Shown: positions 1 through 8,000, counted from the first letter of the stretch. The stretch is 64,000 nt of DNA from Celerinatantimonas sp046054165 (GCF_046054165.1 NZ_JBFNXK010000006.1:124001-188000); one strand, 5' to 3'. Numbers and translations: made by a program. Notes: generated by a model from the letters alone, not told the origin.

Positions 1-130
1 TCGATTTTCACCAAATCCGCGTGATTACAGACCTCATAAGGTGAATGTCCTATTATTTTTATCCTCTGCTAAAATCAGGCCGCAACAACTCTTTTATATA
101 GTTTATATTTGATGGCGTGATACTCCAGCG
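1..130. repeat. Direct repeat, copy 1 (second copy at 1195-1324)
   Basis: At least 130 bp repeated with a single visible mismatch (position 48 is t, the second copy has g). The repeat may start before the window. It contains, on the minus strand, the last 24 codons of a YezG-like immunity gene and its downstream flank. It marks a duplication or recombination of immunity cassettes behind the type VI effector operon. Confidence 0.95.
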
Positions 131-172
131 CAAGGGATCATCAAACTCAAATGGAGTCTTAACCCCCGCTGC
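59..172 (-). pseudogene. 3' remnant of an immunity gene
   Basis: Reading the minus strand, an open stretch after a TAA at 175-173 encodes a C-terminal tail containing FEFDDPLRWS and ending LLRPDFSRG. This is the same tail as the broken gene at 1253-1663 and close to the tail of the intact gene at 1667-2059 (FEFDDPQRWS...VLRPDFS). No start codon or N-terminal half is present, so it is a leftover fragment, probably produced by the duplication of the 130-bp repeat it sits in. No function is expected. Confidence 0.7.
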
Positions 173-204
173 TTATTCTTACGAAACATCATCTGCCCCC
201 TCAT

Positions 205-633
205 TTAAACATTATATTTTTCTATATCCGCGTTTAAAAATTTAAAATTTTTAAATAATGCCATAACATTTTCAGATACCACTAATCGATAATCATCCGA
301 TAAACCAAAATCATCAATTCCAGCCTTACCAACCACTTTTAGCCATTTAAAATCTGGCAATTTAAAAGCGGAATGAACATCGTAAAATACATCTGAAACC
401 GAAATTTCTACTGAATCAAGTTCAAAACCAGAAAAATTTTTTTCATTCAACCCTTTGGCTAACAAAGAAGTTATGACGAAACAAGGAAAAGACTCGACCA
501 AATCATCTCCCAACCAATCATCAAATTCATAATTTAAGTGCGTTACTTTAGGAGGATGTATTGATGTATCTATAACCGTGTTAGTTCCTAGCCCACCACT
601 AACTTCTGGTTCAATTACAAAAAACAAGCTCAT
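205..633 (-). CDS. Putative immunity protein for the adjacent toxin remnant
   Basis: A 142-residue acidic soluble protein with no signal peptide. I do not recognise the family securely; the C-terminal part, with a VVSEN motif and FKFLNADIEKY, resembles polymorphic-toxin immunity proteins. Its start lies 4 bp beyond the stop of the toxin C-terminal reading (637), the usual toxin-then-immunity spacing, so the assignment is mostly positional. The frame is intact although its toxin is frameshifted, which is expected if immunity is still useful against neighbours carrying the active toxin. It could also be an unrelated hypothetical protein. Confidence 0.6.
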   Translation of the reverse strand: MSLFFVIEPEVSGGLGTNTVIDTSIHPPKVTHLNYEFDDWLGDDLVESFPCFVITSLLAKGLNEKNFSGFELDSVEISVSDVFYDVHSAFKLPDFKWLKVVGKAGIDDFGLSDDYRLVVSENVMALFKNFKFLNADIEKYNV

Positions 634-636
634 TTA

Positions 637-1161
637 TTAATCTCTCACAGGGGGCTTGAATAAGTGCCCATATTTATCATCTATTTCTGTAGCCTTATCT
701 AACAAATCCTGCTTAGATGGCTTTGGATTCGTTCGATAAAACTTATTCACTCTTTTCTAATTTGACTTAAATACACTCTAGAGTTAATTTCTTTAGGTAT
801 ACCTCTCAAGTTCTCTATTGAGTGCATTTCTGAATCACTCACTAATTCAGTGATAACGCTTACTAACTTGTTGTTCTACTGCATGATGAACAATTACCTT
901 CGTTTTCAATCTTGGATTTTTACTAAAAAACGTATTTTTATAGTCAGAATTATCAGCCTTACCAAACGTTGCAGACTTATTTGTAGTCAAATGAACTACT
1001 TTTTCTGCATTTTGAGTTTTCGAAACTAGCTCATCAACCATCACCTGTGCTTCAGACCACACCGCCTCGGTTGGATCTGCCATCGGGCTAAATTTTAAAA
1101 AGGGTGAATTGGCTAAAAATGCGGGTTTACCATAACTCCAACACGCTACTTTAAACCTCAA
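637..1161 (-). pseudogene. Orphan polymorphic-toxin C-terminal cassette, frameshifted
   Basis: The open part (847-1161, 104 codons) begins with a linker almost identical to the PAAR effector at 2063-3034 (LANSPFLK, PTEAVWSEAQVMVDEL), then switches to a different toxin tip with the signature HHAVEQQVSKRY. That signature opens a family of nuclease-like polymorphic toxin tips. After a premature TGA at 849-847 the tip continues in another frame (SDSEMHSIENLRGIPKEIN...YLSQIRKE). After a second one-base slip it continues as NKFYRTNPKPSKQDLLDKA...YGHLFKPPVRD, with stop at 639-637. Two indels therefore break an otherwise complete domain. It lacks a PAAR domain and is a silent replacement cassette. 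Nuclease activity is inferred from family memory only. Confidence 0.8.
1026..1118. repeat. Toxin-linker homology block (matches 2599-2691)
   Basis: 93 bp that differ from 2599-2691 at about three positions. The block encodes the linker between the delivery domain and the toxin tip (LANSPFLKxSPMAxPTEAV...). Sequence on the tip side is unrelated. Such a shared block allows homologous recombination to swap toxin tips on the PAAR carrier. Confidence 0.85.
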
Positions 1162-1194
1162 TGATTATATTAATATTCAAATCAATAAAGTAAG

Positions 1195-1324
1195 TCGATT
1201 TTCACCAAATCCGCGTGATTACAGACCTCATAAGGTGAATGGCCTATTATTTTTATCCTCTGCTAAAATCAGGCCGCAACAACTCTTTTATATAGTTTAT
1301 ATTTGATGGCGTGATACTCCAGCG
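1195..1324. repeat. Direct repeat, copy 2 (first copy at 1-130)
   Basis: Second copy of the 130-bp repeat. It covers the 3' end of the broken immunity gene at 1253-1663 plus about 58 bp of downstream sequence. Homology to copy 1 stops inside the codons just before the RWS motif. Confidence 0.95.
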
Positions 1325-1663
1325 TTCTGGGTCATCAAATTCAAACTGCATTTTCATTCGGCCATCCCGATCGATCTGAACAAGCATTTGCTTTAATTCA
1401 TCATCAGCCGATTTTTCAAGCTCATTCTTAAGTTCTTGAGCCTTATCTCATAAAATAAACGGATCCTCGTCATCAGCATAAGCGGAGAAAGGTTGAATAG
1501 TTTCTTGTTGATATAGAAACCCTGAATCAGCAAAGTATCCATCACTAAAAGTAAGAACCAGAGATAATGATTGCCAATCGCTGTTTTCTTTTAAATCATC
1601 AGATTTTAAAACAAGTCCGACTACAACCCGCATTAATTTATTCTCAATATTTATTTTCATCAT
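1253..1663 (-). pseudogene. YezG-like immunity gene broken by an in-frame TGA
   Basis: Codons 1-71 (1448-1663) encode MKINIENKLMRVVVG...WQSLSLVLTFSDGYFADSGFLYQQE, a paralogue of the intact gene just upstream at 1667-2059. A TGA at 1450-1448 stops it. The same frame then continues without further damage for another 64 codons (DKAQELKNEL...MLVQIDRDGRMKMQFEFDDPERWS...LLRPDFSRG) to a TAA at 1255-1253. One point mutation, perhaps CGA to TGA, would explain the loss. The gene lies directly after the intact immunity gene with a 3-bp gap, so it looks like a duplicated second immunity determinant that recently died. Confidence 0.8.
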
Positions 1664-1666
1664 AGA

Positions 1667-2059
1667 TCAGCTGAAATCTGGCCGCAGCACTTCTTTAATC
1701 GTTGCCAGATTTTTAGGTGAAAAGCTCCAACGCTGTGGATCATCGAACTCAAATTGGATCTTGATCTGGCCAGTTGCTTTTTTCATCTGAACTAACAACT
1801 GTTTAAATTTAGAACCAGTTTGTTGATAGATTTGTTCCCTAAGAAATTGAATCTTATGATCAAGACTCATTGCTGAATCATCTATTCCAGTGCTAAAAGG
1901 CTCCGTTTCACTACCTGCATATAAAAAACCACTATTCGCTATATGGCCTTCGGAAACATCAAACACCACAGATAAGAAATCCCAAGCATCTTCTTGGGCA
2001 CAATCGCTAGCTAACAATAACTGACCTATTTCTAATATTAATTTATTATCAATTTGCAT
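1667..2059 (-). CDS. Immunity protein for the PAAR-nuclease effector (YezG-like)
   Basis: A 130-residue cytoplasmic protein starting 3 bp after the effector stop, with an AAGGA ribosome site 7 bases before the ATG. Features are WDFLSVVFDVSEG, a central SGFLYAG, and a C-terminal half with LLVQMKKATGQIKIQFEFDDPQRWSFSP. The W-rich layout and the FEFDDP...W ending recall the YezG/DUF600 family, which neutralises toxins with DNA/RNA non-specific endonuclease domains. That matches the nuclease domain of its neighbour. Immunity role: high from position. Family name: tentative. A broken paralogue follows at 1253-1663. Confidence 0.75.
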   Translation of the reverse strand: MQIDNKLILEIGQLLLASDCAQEDAWDFLSVVFDVSEGHIANSGFLYAGSETEPFSTGIDDSAMSLDHKIQFLREQIYQQTGSKFKQLLVQMKKATGQIKIQFEFDDPQRWSFSPKNLATIKEVLRPDFS

Positions 2060-2062
2060 TAT

Positions 2063-3034
2063 TTATCCTTTGTAATATTTCATATCTTTGCGTTTGACTC
2101 GTTCAAATGACTCACCAGACATATTATTAAAATTATGGCGTCTTCTAAAAACAATCTTTCCTGTATCAGGATTTTTGGCCTCATAATAAGCAGTAATTTC
2201 CTTTGGGCGTTCTGCTCCCGGTGGAGATAACACAACTTTTAACTTAACCTGGCAGCCTTCTTTGGTCCAATCGGCTAGCTCATTTTCCATTTTCTTGTAG
2301 GCGCTGCGATTTAAGTTAGCATTTTGTGGAAATAGATTCTTTAATCCTTGGTCCGACATGAACCGATGTCCGATCAAGTGTCCACCGTCATCATCCTCAA
2401 GCCGTGACGATCCTCCGACAGAACCCTGAGCCTTAATTTCCTCTTTAGAACGCTCAGTTTTTTGTACACTTTTTAACGTCGCTTCCACCGATAAAGGCCG
2501 ACCTTTCTCATCAAGCGTCCAAACCGCTTCATTATCGGCAAACTTTTCAACTACAGTGCTAGTTGGCGGCGCTTTTTTCTGTTGCTCTGATTTAGCGGCT
2601 AGCTCATCAACCATCACCTGCGCTTCAGACCACACCGCCTCGGTTGGCTCTGCCATCGGGCTAATTTTTAAAAAGGGTGAATTGGCTAAAACGCCCGCTT
2701 TACCGCACTCATGTGACGGCGATTGATAGGGGGTATCACCAATCAATACATCACCACTTCCGGCTGCGACGGAACCACCACAGCCAATCGCATCACCGAC
2801 TCGAGCCGCGGGTTTGCCATTGATCGATACATTTGACGAACCCGCCGAAATCGAGCGAGCGTGGATCCCATGCGGCATATTAGGGCAAGGACAGGCATGC
2901 AGTAACACTGCATCGCCTTTACGTGCTGCTGGCTTGCCGTTAATCGATACATCACCACTACCAGCAATAATTGGCGTCGCCGGGAAACACCCATGCCCGG
3001 CACAACTATCCGCTAAGCGAGCTGCTTTTGGCAT
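2063..3034 (-). CDS. PAAR-domain type VI effector with C-terminal nuclease domain
   Basis: 323 residues. Residues 1 to about 105 form a PAAR tip: repeated GSGDVSINGKPAAR and AAGSGDVLIGDTP blocks with the metal-site CPCPNMPHGIHA. It caps the VgrG spike encoded 3 bp upstream. Residues about 110-150 are a linker shared with the orphan cassette at 847-1161. Residues about 215-290 carry DDDGGHLIGHRF, then NLFPQNANLNRSAYKKMENE. This is the H-N pattern of DNA/RNA non-specific endonuclease toxins (Endonuclease_NS_2 type), where the GGHL histidine and the LN asparagine are expected to act in metal-dependent cleavage. The cognate immunity gene follows immediately. Function as an antibacterial nuclease effector is inferred from domain order and neighbours. 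Confidence 0.88.
   Translation of the reverse strand: MPKAARLADSCAGHGCFPATPIIAGSGDVSINGKPAARKGDAVLLHACPCPNMPHGIHARSISAGSSNVSINGKPAARVGDAIGCGGSVAAGSGDVLIGDTPYQSPSHECGKAGVLANSPFLKISPMAEPTEAVWSEAQVMVDELAAKSEQQKKAPPTSTVVEKFADNEAVWTLDEKGRPLSVEATLKSVQKTERSKEEIKAQGSVGGSSRLEDDDGGHLIGHRFMSDQGLKNLFPQNANLNRSAYKKMENELADWTKEGCQVKLKVVLSPPGAERPKEITAYYEAKNPDTGKIVFRRRHNFNNMSGESFERVKRKDMKYYKG
2599..2691. repeat. Toxin-linker homology block (matches 1026-1118)
   Basis: The in-gene copy of the 93-bp linker block shared with the orphan toxin cassette. It is the seam at which tip exchange would occur. Confidence 0.85.
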
Positions 3035-3037
3035 CGG

Positions 3038-5080
3038 TTACTTCCTCTCATCCGGATCATCGGGTTGCTGAGGTTTATCCGGCTCCTGAGGTGCAACGAT
3101 TGATGGCGCGGTTCCTTTCCCTGGCGAGCCACCTTCGTTGATCTTAACCTTATTCCCAGAGATGGTAATCCCACCGCTATCAATCTTGATAAATCCACCA
3201 GGGCCTTTAATCGTCAAAGCCTGCCCGGCTTCCAGTATGATATTAGCCGCTTTTAAATAGCTTTCATTCGCTACGGATATACGCTGATTAGCTCCGATAT
3301 CTTTGTCCTCGGAACCGGAGATCTGACGTGTATCCCCACCATCAACCTTGGTGATTACGCCACCGGAGAACCACCGGTTAACAGCTCCCATCACCCGCTG
3401 AACCAGCCCGCCACCAACTTTATAATGATGGTCCTGACCGAACTCTTCGGTCACACTTTTCCCGACTAAGCGATGGACATGATCCGTCACCATTTGCAGA
3501 TAGTTCCGACCGACTTTATGGTGCTCATCCATACCGACAAATTCACGGCTGATATTGTTGATTACTACATCGCGATCTTTTTGACCGTGTATATAAATTT
3601 GCTCGCGCGACGCTTCATCTTCAAACCGCAATTCGTTAAAACCGCTCCCTTTATGCGTATCGGTTTTCAGTACCGTACGCGTTTTATGGTTCGGCAGAAT
3701 ATAAGGGGTCACATTGGTCGCATGATAAGTGCGACCGGTAATAATCGGCTGATCCGGATCGCCCTCTAAAAAACTGATGATGACTTCATGACCAATGCGC
3801 GGAATGGCTAAAAAGCCATATTGAGCCCCCGCCCAACCCTGAGCCACACGCACCCAACAACTGGATTTATCATCACTTTTACCATAGCGATCCCATGGAA
3901 ACTGGACTTTAACCCGGCCAAATTCATCACAATAAATCTCTTCACCCGCAGGACCAACCACGGTGGCGATCTGGGGACCGGTGACCATTGGTTTAATCAC
4001 TGGAACCGCTTGCCACCGACGATTTCCGGGAATCGAGTCGAACGCGTTGTTATAACTCGTGGCACCTTCGCCACCTTCTTCCTCAAGCGCTTGCGGCTGA
4101 GTCCCTTTACAGGTCATAGAAATCAGCAGCCACTGGCGATTCATCGTCTCATCTAAATGATCGTCTAAGTTAAAGAGTAACCCGGCGTTCAACGCCATGA
4201 CGTTACTTTCACCATGCGCCAGCAAGGCATCCCGACGCAGGTATTCCATGCGGGATTTTGTAAACGATTTGCCGCAGGCGTCATCTTTATAACGCCCCGG
4301 ATAATCATAATGCTCATAGATACTCTGCTGAAATTCCAGCTGAGTCCCTTGAGCATCTTGTAAAAAGCTATAAGCCGGTTTTTTAAAACTGTAATCTTTA
4401 AGCTGAACCGATGACGGACGCAGCGAACTCTGCATTTTCCATTTCCGGACAAACGTCTGCCCTGGATAGCCTCCGGCCGTGGCATTATACGTGAGTGCAG
4501 CACTAGCTTTAGGCAGGCTCTGTGGATCATCACTAAACAGAACCGTATGCTTGCCTTTTTCATGACTAAAACTGTAAATGATGCCTTCTTCGGCGGCCAA
4601 CCGTTCGATGAACGCTAAATCACTCTCCCGGTACTGGACGCAGTATTCACGAGGTTTAAGTGGCTTAGAAACGGAGAAAACATAATCATCGATCTTCATC
4701 TCATCCAGCAGAGTCTTGATAATCTGCTCGATGGTTTGTTCCTGAAAAATGCGGCTATTCTGACGTAGGGATAACCGGGAAAGCGCAGGAACCATCGTCA
4801 GCGCATAGCGAGTAAAATGATACCCGGTGTCCCCTTTACTGAACTGGCTGACAATCCCATGGATCCGCTGCTGGATTTCACCATCCTGCCATAGGTCAAG
4901 CTCCACAGTGTGGTCCACAATCTGCTCGGCGCTGAGATCTTCCCGGCGGCTGGCGAGTTCCAGCTGATATACATAAGGGGATGAAATGGATTCCTGACCG
5001 CTAAATTCCACCACGATCAGATCTGTACTCGCCAGTCCATCGACAGTAACCGAAAATTGTAAACCTGACTTTTCAGCCAT
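3038..5080 (-). CDS. vgrG: VgrG spike protein (TssI)
   Basis: 680 residues from the chosen start MAEKSGLQF, which has AGGAG 8 bases upstream; the in-frame ATG at 5101 lacks a good site. The N-terminal half is the gp27-like domain (FSGQESISSPYVYQLELASR; then RESDLAFIERLAAEEGI). Residues about 390-470 are the gp5-like OB fold with the classical CDEFGRVKVQFPWDR, WVRVAQGWAG and GHEVIISFLEGDPDQPIITGR. The rest is a beta-helix needle with DUF2345-like GGxxIKIDSGGITISG and a Pro/Asp-rich tail. There is no added C-terminal effector domain; toxicity is carried by the PAAR protein encoded 3 bp downstream. Length is normal for VgrG. Confidence 0.95.
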   Translation of the reverse strand: MAEKSGLQFSVTVDGLASTDLIVVEFSGQESISSPYVYQLELASRREDLSAEQIVDHTVELDLWQDGEIQQRIHGIVSQFSKGDTGYHFTRYALTMVPALSRLSLRQNSRIFQEQTIEQIIKTLLDEMKIDDYVFSVSKPLKPREYCVQYRESDLAFIERLAAEEGIIYSFSHEKGKHTVLFSDDPQSLPKASAALTYNATAGGYPGQTFVRKWKMQSSLRPSSVQLKDYSFKKPAYSFLQDAQGTQLEFQQSIYEHYDYPGRYKDDACGKSFTKSRMEYLRRDALLAHGESNVMALNAGLLFNLDDHLDETMNRQWLLISMTCKGTQPQALEEEGGEGATSYNNAFDSIPGNRRWQAVPVIKPMVTGPQIATVVGPAGEEIYCDEFGRVKVQFPWDRYGKSDDKSSCWVRVAQGWAGAQYGFLAIPRIGHEVIISFLEGDPDQPIITGRTYHATNVTPYILPNHKTRTVLKTDTHKGSGFNELRFEDEASREQIYIHGQKDRDVVINNISREFVGMDEHHKVGRNYLQMVTDHVHRLVGKSVTEEFGQDHHYKVGGGLVQRVMGAVNRWFSGGVITKVDGGDTRQISGSEDKDIGANQRISVANESYLKAANIILEAGQALTIKGPGGFIKIDSGGITISGNKVKINEGGSPGKGTAPSIVAPQEPDKPQQPDDPDERK

Positions 5081-5114
5081 TCTGAGAGCTCCTGTATGCA
5101 ACCGATAAAATTAG

Positions 5115-5146
5115 CACAAGGGTCTCTTATCCAAGAGGCCCTTGTG
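5115..5146 (-). terminator. Hairpin between hcp and vgrG, likely partial terminator
   Basis: 14-bp stem (one G-T pair) with a four-base loop, formed by cacaagggtctctt and aagaggcccttgtg, in the 99-bp gap between hcp and vgrG. On the transcribed strand it is followed by a modest CTAATTTTAT run. A leaky terminator or mRNA-stabilising hairpin here would give more Hcp, a bulk tube subunit, than VgrG. Confidence 0.6.
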
Positions 5147-5179
5147 ACACGACAAAACAGGCAATAACCACTAAAAGCA

Positions 5180-5698
5180 TTAAGCTTCCAGCGGTGCACG
5201 CCAGTCATCCGAACCCGAAGTTCCGGCGATATCGTGTGACCAATCGATTTTGCGGTAAGCCAATGAGACTTCGATCAGCTGAGTGAAATCAGATTTAGCC
5301 GGATCTTGACAATGTGGCATCTGCGCATCGATATTCACGATAGTTGAGTCAGTCAAAGTGGTGGTAAAGAAGTGTTCCTGTTTCCCTTCAACAGAAGTGC
5401 GATACCAGTTTAAGGTCACTTTGGGGAGCATTTCACCAGAAGCCAAGGCGTTATATAACAAGGGAACCGCTTTATTTAACGCCACGGTGAATTTAAAGGG
5501 TTTGTGAACACGCTGACCTGAAGGCTGACCTGATTGAGGGTCAGTAGGGACAGTAACAATATGTTTAAATTCCTGCACCAGCATTTCGTCTTCGTGACCT
5601 TCGACGTAAATGTTACCGACAGAATCAGCGGTGAATGCACCGGATGTGATATTGCCCTGAGTTTTACCTTCGATAGAGATATAACAAGGAGTTGGCAT
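5180..5698 (-). CDS. hcp: Hcp, type VI secretion tube protein (TssD)
   Basis: 172 residues, the normal Hcp length, beginning MPTPCYISIEGKTQG with the family motifs GHEDEMLVQEFKH, QRVHKPFKFTV and LNWYR. It forms the hexameric ring that stacks into the tube and carries small effectors. The start has AAAGGA 7 bases upstream. It is the first gene of hcp-vgrG-PAAR-immunity. No tss structural genes are in the window, so this is an auxiliary hcp/vgrG island depending on a main cluster elsewhere. Confidence 0.96.
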   Translation of the reverse strand: MPTPCYISIEGKTQGNITSGAFTADSVGNIYVEGHEDEMLVQEFKHIVTVPTDPQSGQPSGQRVHKPFKFTVALNKAVPLLYNALASGEMLPKVTLNWYRTSVEGKQEHFFTTTLTDSTIVNIDAQMPHCQDPAKSDFTQLIEVSLAYRKIDWSHDIAGTSGSDDWRAPLEA

Positions 5699-5851
5699 GA
5701 CTATTCCTTTCTAATAATGTTAGTTACAAATTCATCAGAAATAAATCAATCTTTGTGCCAGTTTTTATTTTTTTATAACTGAATGATTTTAAATAGTTTT
5801 TTATTTTTTATATTTTTAACGAAATTGAGCTGAGCAATTTCTTGCTCGATC

Positions 5852-5886
5852 CGGGCCAAAAGTTGCTCAGCGGGCCAAAAGTTGCC
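5852..5886 (+). promoter_or_regulatory. Tandem 15-bp repeat, possible sigma-54 or activator sites
   Basis: gggccaaaagttgc occurs at 5853-5866 and again at 5872-5885. Each copy, read on the plus strand, has GG and GC separated by ten bases, the sigma-54 -24/-12 spacing. The first matches 8 of 11 consensus positions (cGGgcCaaaagTTGCt). Two in tandem is unusual for promoters and more typical of an activator-binding site. hcp/vgrG islands are often sigma-54 dependent, but the better match points toward asrA. Confidence 0.35.
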
Positions 5887-5890
5887 CGAA

Positions 5891-5902
5891 TGATCTAGAT
5901 CA
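5891..5902. promoter_or_regulatory. FNR/CRP-like palindrome
   Basis: Perfect 12-bp palindrome tgatctagatca. It fits the FNR core TTGAT-N4-ATCAA except for the outermost bases, and extends on the right to TCACA as in a CRP site. Anaerobic control of asrABC by FNR is known in Salmonella, so FNR control is plausible. It lies about 234 bp before asrA. Confidence 0.4.
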
Positions 5903-6135
5903 CAGATAGGACAAACAATATCAGCTCATTCCCTAAGGGATGCTGACGACACGCTGACATCGAACCATTCACAAAATGCCGCCAATACCCGCCTCAAACG
6001 CGCTGACCTTCTATAATTCACTACTTTTTGTAAGGTTATATTGAAAACAATGATACTGTTTATCATCATTATTAATTATATTGATAATTAAAGAAGGCCT
6101 AGGATATTCATAACTGTTTTAAATGAGTATTGATC

Positions 6136-7182
6136 ATGGCTATTCAACTAAATCCTGATGAATTCACTCAGGTATTAACAAGGTTACTTCCAAATTGGCG
6201 TATTTATGCTCCAAAGGCTGAATATCGCGGTGGACGTTTTGCGGATACCGATAATATCGTGTATCAACCGGTCAGTTCCTGGCCGGAAATCGTTTGGCAA
6301 GAAAAATCCCATATGTCCCCTAATACGGTGATTACGCCAATCACCGAAACTCTTTTCCATTTTGATCATGACACAATCCAAATCGCGCAGGTTGATACCC
6401 GACCGATGCTAATTTTCGCCCGCGCTTGTGATATTAACGCAATGTCCCGTCTGGATGCGATGTATCTGCACAATGGACCCCAAGCCGACTACAGCTATCA
6501 GAAGATCCGAAGCAATATCCATTTTGTACTGATGGAATGCGCACAATCTTTTGAAAACTGCTTTTGTGTTTCAATGGGAACGAATCGCACGGATGATTAT
6601 GCCGCCGCAATACGATTCAGTGATGAAGGAGCCCGCATCATGATTAAAGAGGCGGCTCTGGCAGCATTTTTTGAAGGGATCGGACAACCATGTGATTTCA
6701 CCCCGACCTTCGTAACCCAAAATCAGCAACAGGTCACCCTACCGGAACAGGTCTGTGACGATCCACAAAAAATTCGTGACATTCTCCAAGATCATCCGCT
6801 CTGGGCTGAATATGACCGTCGCTGCATCAGCTGTGGTCGCTGTAGTACCGGTTGCCCCACCTGTACCTGTTATAGCATTTTTGACGTGCCTTACGCTGAA
6901 AATCCCCAACTCGGGGAACGCCGCCGTCAGTGGGCCAGTTGCATGGTTCCCGGATTTGCCGATATGGCCGGAGGACATGGCTTCCGAGAAAAAGCTGGGG
7001 CACGGCTACGCTACCGAGCCCTACACAAAGTCAACGATTTCAAAGATCGCTTCGGTATCGAACAGATGTGTGTCGGCTGTGGTCGCTGTGATGACCGCTG
7101 CCCGCAATACATTAAATTTCCAAATATTATCAATAAGATGACCTTGGCGGTTCAACAGGCCTTAGCGCAGGAGAAATTGTGA
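6136..7182 (+). CDS. asrA: Anaerobic sulfite reductase subunit A
   Basis: 348 residues from ATG 6136 (MAIQLNPDEF, same beginning as Salmonella AsrA; the longer TTG frame is not needed). It is an electron-transfer subunit with two C-terminal 4Fe-4S ferredoxin clusters: CISCGRCSTGCPTCTC at about residues 230-245 and CVGCGRCDDRCP at about 310-321. Long conserved stretches such as WHEKSHMSPNT-like, FARACDINAMSRLD and MVPGFADMAGGHGFREK are present. It passes electrons with AsrB to the siroheme subunit AsrC for six-electron reduction of sulfite to sulfide. First gene of asrABC-sumT; overlaps asrB by one base. Confidence 0.97.
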   Translation: MAIQLNPDEFTQVLTRLLPNWRIYAPKAEYRGGRFADTDNIVYQPVSSWPEIVWQEKSHMSPNTVITPITETLFHFDHDTIQIAQVDTRPMLIFARACDINAMSRLDAMYLHNGPQADYSYQKIRSNIHFVLMECAQSFENCFCVSMGTNRTDDYAAAIRFSDEGARIMIKEAALAAFFEGIGQPCDFTPTFVTQNQQQVTLPEQVCDDPQKIRDILQDHPLWAEYDRRCISCGRCSTGCPTCTCYSIFDVPYAENPQLGERRRQWASCMVPGFADMAGGHGFREKAGARLRYRALHKVNDFKDRFGIEQMCVGCGRCDDRCPQYIKFPNIINKMTLAVQQALAQEKL

Positions 7183-8000
7183 TGAGTCATGCATGTCAAT
7201 GTCACACTAGTGAACACGATCTAATGCCCGCACCATACTCAATTATGACCATCGAAAAACATACCCCTTTAGAGTGGACCTTTCGGGTACAAACCGATCT
7301 TCCGGCTCAATTAGGCCAGTTTGTCGAAGTATCACTCCCTTTGGTCGGAGAAGCGCCCATTTCAGTATCTGACTGTGGTGACGGCTGGATGGATCTATTG
7401 ATCCGTAATGTCGGCAAAGTGACCAGCGCGCTGTTTGCTAAACATCCCGGAGAAACCATCTGGCTACGCGGCAGTTATGGCCATGGCTATCCGATAGACA
7501 CCTTTCGCTATCAAAAACTACTCATCGTGGCCGGAGGGACTGGTGTTGCTCCTGTCAAAGGGCTGCTCCGCTATTTTAGTGAGCACCCTGAAGAGATCGA
7601 ACAGTTAGATATGATCCTCGGCTATAAGAATCAGGAAAGTGTGCTCTATAAACGGGAAATGCCGCTCTGGAGGGAAACACACCATTTAACCGTGACCTTA
7701 GATGAAGGTCAGAGCGACGGTCCCTATCGGATCGGACGAGTCACCGAGCCCCTTCAAGAACTGGATATCCGTGATATCCATGCAACCCGGGCCATTGTGG
7801 TCGGCCCCCCGATCATGATCAAATTCGTGGTTCAGATGCTGCAAGACAAAGGGTTTAAAGCCGAACAGATTTGGGTGGACTACGAACGGCGCATGGCCTG
7901 CTCCACCGGGAAATGCGGTCATTGCCGGATGGGAAATATCTATGTGTGTGTCGATGGGCCCGTATTCAATTATGCCCAAGCCCAGAACTTTATCGATTAA
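7182..8000 (+). CDS. asrB: Anaerobic sulfite reductase subunit B
   Basis: 272 residues from ATG 7182 (MSHACQCH), with AGGAGA before it and its A shared with the asrA stop. Flavin/NADH oxidoreductase of the ferredoxin reductase type: FAD-binding beta barrel (PLEWTFRVQTD, GQFVEVSLP), nucleotide-binding LLIVAGGTGVAPVKGLLRYF, and a C-terminal cysteine cluster CSTGKCGHCRMGNIYVC for a 2Fe-2S centre. It oxidises NADH for AsrAC. Sequence order and motifs match Salmonella AsrB throughout. Confidence 0.97.
   Translation: MSHACQCHTSEHDLMPAPYSIMTIEKHTPLEWTFRVQTDLPAQLGQFVEVSLPLVGEAPISVSDCGDGWMDLLIRNVGKVTSALFAKHPGETIWLRGSYGHGYPIDTFRYQKLLIVAGGTGVAPVKGLLRYFSEHPEEIEQLDMILGYKNQESVLYKREMPLWRETHHLTVTLDEGQSDGPYRIGRVTEPLQELDIRDIHATRAIVVGPPIMIKFVVQMLQDKGFKAEQIWVDYERRMACSTGKCGHCRMGNIYVCVDGPVFNYAQAQNFID

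Larger units (their letters stand above)
5699..6135. other. Divergent regulatory region between hcp and asrA
   Basis: 437 bp without a gene. It holds an AT-rich segment (about 5750-5820), a small GAGCAA/TTGCTC inverted repeat at 5832-5847, a 19-bp-period tandem repeat at 5853-5885, an FNR/CRP-like palindrome at 5891-5902, and another AT-rich stretch before asrA. In that last stretch, 6051-6074 contains tgatactgtttatcatcatt, a partial Fur-like pattern. Promoters for both directions must lie here, but I could not fix a -35/-10 pair with confidence. Confidence 0.6.
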
